A stretch of DNA of 64,000 bases from UBA11986 sp031402435. GTDB lineage: Bacteria > Bacteroidota > Ignavibacteria > UBA10030 > UBA6906. The DNA is taken from contig JANNSJ010000038.1 of assembly GCA_031402435.1 (NCBI GenBank), positions 1 through 64,000 of the forward strand, read 5' to 3'. Of the stretch, positions 61,485 through 64,000 are shown piece by piece (positions within the stretch are counted from its first letter, which is position 1; each line of letters opens with the position of its first letter). The translations under genes and the position numbers were made by a program. The notes under the pieces are model-generated. The model saw only the letters and a program-made list of their open reading frames with translations. It had not been told where the DNA came from and did not search any database.

Positions 61485-62777
61485 TCACGGTCGCGCAGTG
61501 AATAATCGTTCCGCTGCAATGGTGACGTATCCATCCGTTCCAATTGGGAAACCTCCCGCTGCCAGTACGCGTGATGTTGGTCCCGTCAAATCATCAACGC
61601 CTCCTACCGGCGAATACGCCACGACTCTCCATCCATAGCTCCCGGAAGAAGGGATGCCATAACCAATAGCTGAAAGGTTTGGGATTGAAATGGATGTCTC
61701 ATTGGTATAGATAGTAAACGTCGGGGCAGACACGGACAAAGCACGGAACATTACAACATATACCGCAGTGCTCGTTGGCGTCCAGGAGAATATGGTGTTC
61801 GTATCGACATTGGTTGTCGCTGCAGGAGGAAGTGTTAACTGCACTCCGGATGGTACGCTGATTGCGTTGCCCGGACCGGGACGCAATGCCTTCGTAAAGG
61901 ATGATTGAGATGTTGCATTACTCGCGCTGACTCTCAGTGCAAACGTACCGATCTCAGGTGATACTGCACAGTTGAACGTTGATGAACGTGAGGTATCCGA
62001 CGTCCAAAAAAAACTGGGGGAATCTTGTGCCATCCAGACCCCGGCAGCGCGGGAAGATTCTGTGTAGCCGGCGGGAAGAGTGATTGTCCCACTGGCAATA
62101 GTATCGCGTGGATCGGTGAGAGAGATGGTTGCAAGGTTTACGGGAACATTGTTCGTAAACGTAACATTGCTGATGGCTCCTAATCCCGTGAACTGCAACG
62201 GTAATCCCTGGGGGGAATTCTGTACCTGGAGGAACTTGACGGCGCCACTTGTTGTCGAAGGTCCGAACCACGACACATACGTTACGAAGCTTGAATCTGT
62301 GATTGTCGACTGCCAGAGTCCGGAAGGAATCCCATTTTGTGGAAGATACATTGAATATGTCTGGTAACCGGCAGGCTGGGGATAGCTTCCGTTATGCAAC
62401 ACCCCTGAGTAGTTCGTTGCGCGACCGGTATCAGCGTTGTACCCCCCGGACGAAAAGATCGGGTCTGTACGTGTCAGACCCTTGAAGATGGATACCTGGT
62501 TAAATCGATCCACAAAAACGAGCGTGTACGGCGGCGTCACATTGGGAATGCTGAACCGCCCCGATGCATCGGTCGACGTTGGAGCCTTGCCCGGGATATA
62601 CACAGGAAAGTTTGCAAAAGGAATCATCAACGGTGAGACAATCCTCCCGCTGATCGTAACGGGCCCGCCGGCAATCGGCGCGGTTGTTTCATCCTTCTTG
62701 CAACCGGAGAATATCATGCCCGACATAACGGCCCCAAAGAACAGCAAGCGGATGGTTGTCATCTGATATCCTTTCAA
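61485..62777 (-). CDS. Lipoprotein with carboxypeptidase regulatory-like domain
   Basis: The 430-residue protein has a lipoprotein signal (FFGAVMSGMIFSGC, lipobox cysteine at about residue 26). Residues about 40-105 are a carboxypeptidase-regulatory-like domain (VTISGRIVSPLMIPFANFPVYI, DASGRFSIPNVTPPYTLVFV). The rest is strand-rich with Ig-like character near the C-terminus (TNTIFSWTPTSTAVYVVMF). No enzymatic motif is visible. An internal ATG at 62762 is a possible start. It would sit on a membrane surface. Confidence 0.72.
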   Translation of the reverse strand: MKGYQMTTIRLLFFGAVMSGMIFSGCKKDETTAPIAGGPVTISGRIVSPLMIPFANFPVYIPGKAPTSTDASGRFSIPNVTPPYTLVFVDRFNQVSIFKGLTRTDPIFSSGGYNADTGRATNYSGVLHNGSYPQPAGYQTYSMYLPQNGIPSGLWQSTITDSSFVTYVSWFGPSTTSGAVKFLQVQNSPQGLPLQFTGLGAISNVTFTNNVPVNLATISLTDPRDTIASGTITLPAGYTESSRAAGVWMAQDSPSFFWTSDTSRSSTFNCAVSPEIGTFALRVSASNATSQSSFTKALRPGPGNAISVPSGVQLTLPPAATTNVDTNTIFSWTPTSTAVYVVMFRALSVSAPTFTIYTNETSISIPNLSAIGYGIPSSGSYGWRVVAYSPVGGVDDLTGPTSRVLAAGGFPIGTDGYVTIAAERLFTARP

Positions 62778-62880
62778 AAGGGTGAAGAGAAAGCGTTGCT
62801 GAGGAAAACTTGCAGGTCAATATAAGATGTGATTCGTGAAAGTCAAGGGAGAGCATAGTAGTTCTCAAGCGTGCACGACC

Positions 62881-62959
62881 ATCCCGCCCGTGGCGGGATA
62901 AAGTCCCGGTCGTCTTACTTCAGGATTCCAAGAAGTGGGTCAGGCGTCTCTGCCTGACC
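62881..62959. repeat. Pair of perfect small hairpins in an intergenic region
   Basis: ATCCCGCC (62881-62888) pairs with GGCGGGAT (62892-62899), and GGTCAGGC (62938-62945) pairs with GCCTGACC (62952-62959). They lie between two minus-strand genes, just before the repeat at 62983. They may be part of a dispersed intergenic palindrome family; no gene is seen in this region. Confidence 0.5.
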
Positions 62960-62982
62960 AATATGCAAAGTCGAGCACCGCA

Positions 62983-63040
62983 GGGCATCGACATCAAACA
63001 ACAACGAGGCTCCCGGATATGCCGGGAACCTCGTTCGCGT
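62983..63040 (-). repeat. Repeated terminator-like element, copy 2
   Basis: GGGCATCGACATCAAACAAC leads into a strong hairpin: ACGAGGCTCCCGG (63004-63016) pairs with CCGGGAACCTCGT (63022-63034), with one mismatch. It matches copy 1 at 61352-61410 in sequence and follows the end of the minus-strand M16 peptidase gene, so it is likely its terminator. Confidence 0.65.
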
Positions 63041-63057
63041 CCATGAAAGAAGTCTAA

Positions 63058-64000
63058 CTACTGAACGAGTACTTCCTTTTCGAGCACCGTGATCTTGATT
63101 GCAGGATCGGTCTTCTGCAGGATCGGCCTGATCCTCTCTGCATCACCGTAAAACACCATATACAAATTCTTCGCATCAAATACTTCCTGAATCACCTTCG
63201 TTGCTGTCGAAGAATTCACCGCGTCGATCTTCGCGTAGTATTGCTCCTTGGTCAGAAGGGGAATACCGTAGCGATCCCTGTTCACTTCGCTCGTCAGTTT
63301 GAATCGTGGATCGAGCTGATAGGCATATCTGTTCTTGAACGTTGCATTACGACGCGCAAGCGCCTGCTGATACGCCGTATCGGCAGGGAACGTTTGGATG
63401 ATATGCAACATTTCAGGAATGAGCTTGTCGGATGTCTCCGGCGTTGGATCGGAATAATAACTGATGCGGCCGGGTCCGTTCATTCCCCGTTGTTCAAACG
63501 CATACGCCCCGTAACACCACCCATTCTTGCCGCGCAGGACATTGAACAACAATCCCTGTGAACTCCCGAGCGCATCAACCACCAGTCCAAGATCGAACCT
63601 GCGATCATCCGTTGCACGGATTCCCTTGTGCGACCATTGCAACCGATCATTCGTCGCTCCCGACGATGCGATGATAACGGCTTCACGTCCCTGCGGCATC
63701 TTCACGGCCACTTCAGGTTTCAACACGAAACCATTTGTGGAGCGGCCATTGGTGAACACTGACGTCTTTTGTGAAATTGCATCCTTCGAGAGATTCGAAA
63801 TGGATGTACAATAGAGTATCGACGTGCCTTGGACCTTGCCCCAATACCGGACGACATCATCCCTTGTAATGCGACCAAGCGCTGCCCTCGAACCGAACTT
63901 GCCGAACCGTGTTCCACCGTACGCAACGTATTCACTCGCCTGACTGAGCACGCCATCTGCATTTTCCAAAGCCGCATCCAACCCGTTGAGTTGCTGTTTT
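63058..64000 (-). CDS. M16 (insulinase-like) peptidase, C-terminal part, runs off the window
   Basis: The visible 314 residues are the C-terminal half of an M16 peptidase; the frame stays open to the right edge, so the start is outside. The M16 C-domain is recognisable in DDRRFDLGLVVDALGSSQGLLFNVLRGKNGWCYGAYAFEQRG, with the R/Y-type substrate residues, and LARRNATFKNRYAYQLD. The catalytic HxxEH motif would be in the missing N-terminal part, or in a partner subunit if this protein is a non-catalytic member. A repeated hairpin lies after its stop. Confidence 0.8.
   Translation of the reverse strand, partial: KQQLNGLDAALENADGVLSQASEYVAYGGTRFGKFGSRAALGRITRDDVVRYWGKVQGTSILYCTSISNLSKDAISQKTSVFTNGRSTNGFVLKPEVAVKMPQGREAVIIASSGATNDRLQWSHKGIRATDDRRFDLGLVVDALGSSQGLLFNVLRGKNGWCYGAYAFEQRGMNGPGRISYYSDPTPETSDKLIPEMLHIIQTFPADTAYQQALARRNATFKNRYAYQLDPRFKLTSEVNRDRYGIPLLTKEQYYAKIDAVNSSTATKVIQEVFDAKNLYMVFYGDAERIRPILQKTDPAIKITVLEKEVLVQ

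Noticed and set aside
1..64000. CRISPR array, rRNA or tRNA genes, transposase, phage genes
   Set aside because: No regular spaced repeats, no conserved RNA motifs and no recombinase or phage structural protein was found on either strand.

Overview
The window looks like a chromosomal segment of a Gram-negative bacterium of the FCB group, most likely Ignavibacteriota/Chlorobi-related (inference). Five secreted proteins end in a type IX secretion sorting domain with the NYPNPFNP motif, in the form common in Ignavibacteria-like genomes. Outer-membrane functions are also present: a Kdo transferase, a GT9 heptosyltransferase-like enzyme, an Mla lipid-transport operon and a DUF5916 outer-membrane protein. 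GC is moderate, genes are dense, and neighbours often share ATGA-type overlaps. I saw no rRNA, tRNA, CRISPR array, integrase or transposase.

Region 1 (1-1.7 kb) is the end of an integron-like gene-cassette array. Two single-gene cassettes, a YdeI-family protein and a uracil-DNA glycosylase-family protein, are separated by long attC-like sites that share sequence. Each cassette's first bases are the reverse complement of its own inverse core, which is the rule for excisable cassettes. The third site has lost its right half. This is the most unusual feature of the window.

Region 2 (1.8-9.8 kb) is a run of small same-direction accessory genes: a monooxygenase-like ABM protein, a membrane protein, an isoprenylcysteine methyltransferase-like protein, a membrane-bound class III nucleotidyl cyclase, a DUF2652 protein with a second cyclase-like fold, DUF6958, DUF1801, a GNAT, a DsrE lipoprotein, a YHYH protein and a metallophosphoesterase. 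Region 3 (10-15.5 kb) holds a MoxR-type ATPase and VWA pair, a GT9-waaA pair for the lipopolysaccharide core, and a frameshifted remnant of larC. Region 4 (15.6-21.6 kb) encodes secreted proteins including a matrixin-type protease. Region 5 (21.6-24.3 kb) is an mlaE-mlaF-mlaD operon.

Region 6 (24.6-35.2 kb) has a Rieske oxygenase, two transporters, an Asp-box sialidase-like secreted protein with a TPR partner, methylmalonyl-CoA epimerase, a GT28 glycolipid synthase, and an ECF sigma factor overlapping a Hanks-type kinase. Region 7 (35.2-42.2 kb) has small membrane and secreted proteins and a truA, GH13, SirB1-like operon. Region 8 (42.4-44.9 kb) is a three-gene cluster of secreted proteins built by shuffling two domains and a sorting tail.

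Region 9 (44.9-55.4 kb) holds priA, a split Ada system (regulator and methyltransferase in separate genes around a SAM methyltransferase), murB with a cupin gene, a CPBP protease-like protein, TMEM175, an aldo/keto reductase with an altered catalytic residue, and an SDR. Region 10 (55.5-64 kb) has an M49-like peptidase, a RhlE-like helicase with a long leader, a DUF5916 protein, a lipoprotein and the C-terminal part of an M16 peptidase. A repeated terminator-like hairpin occurs twice in this last region.
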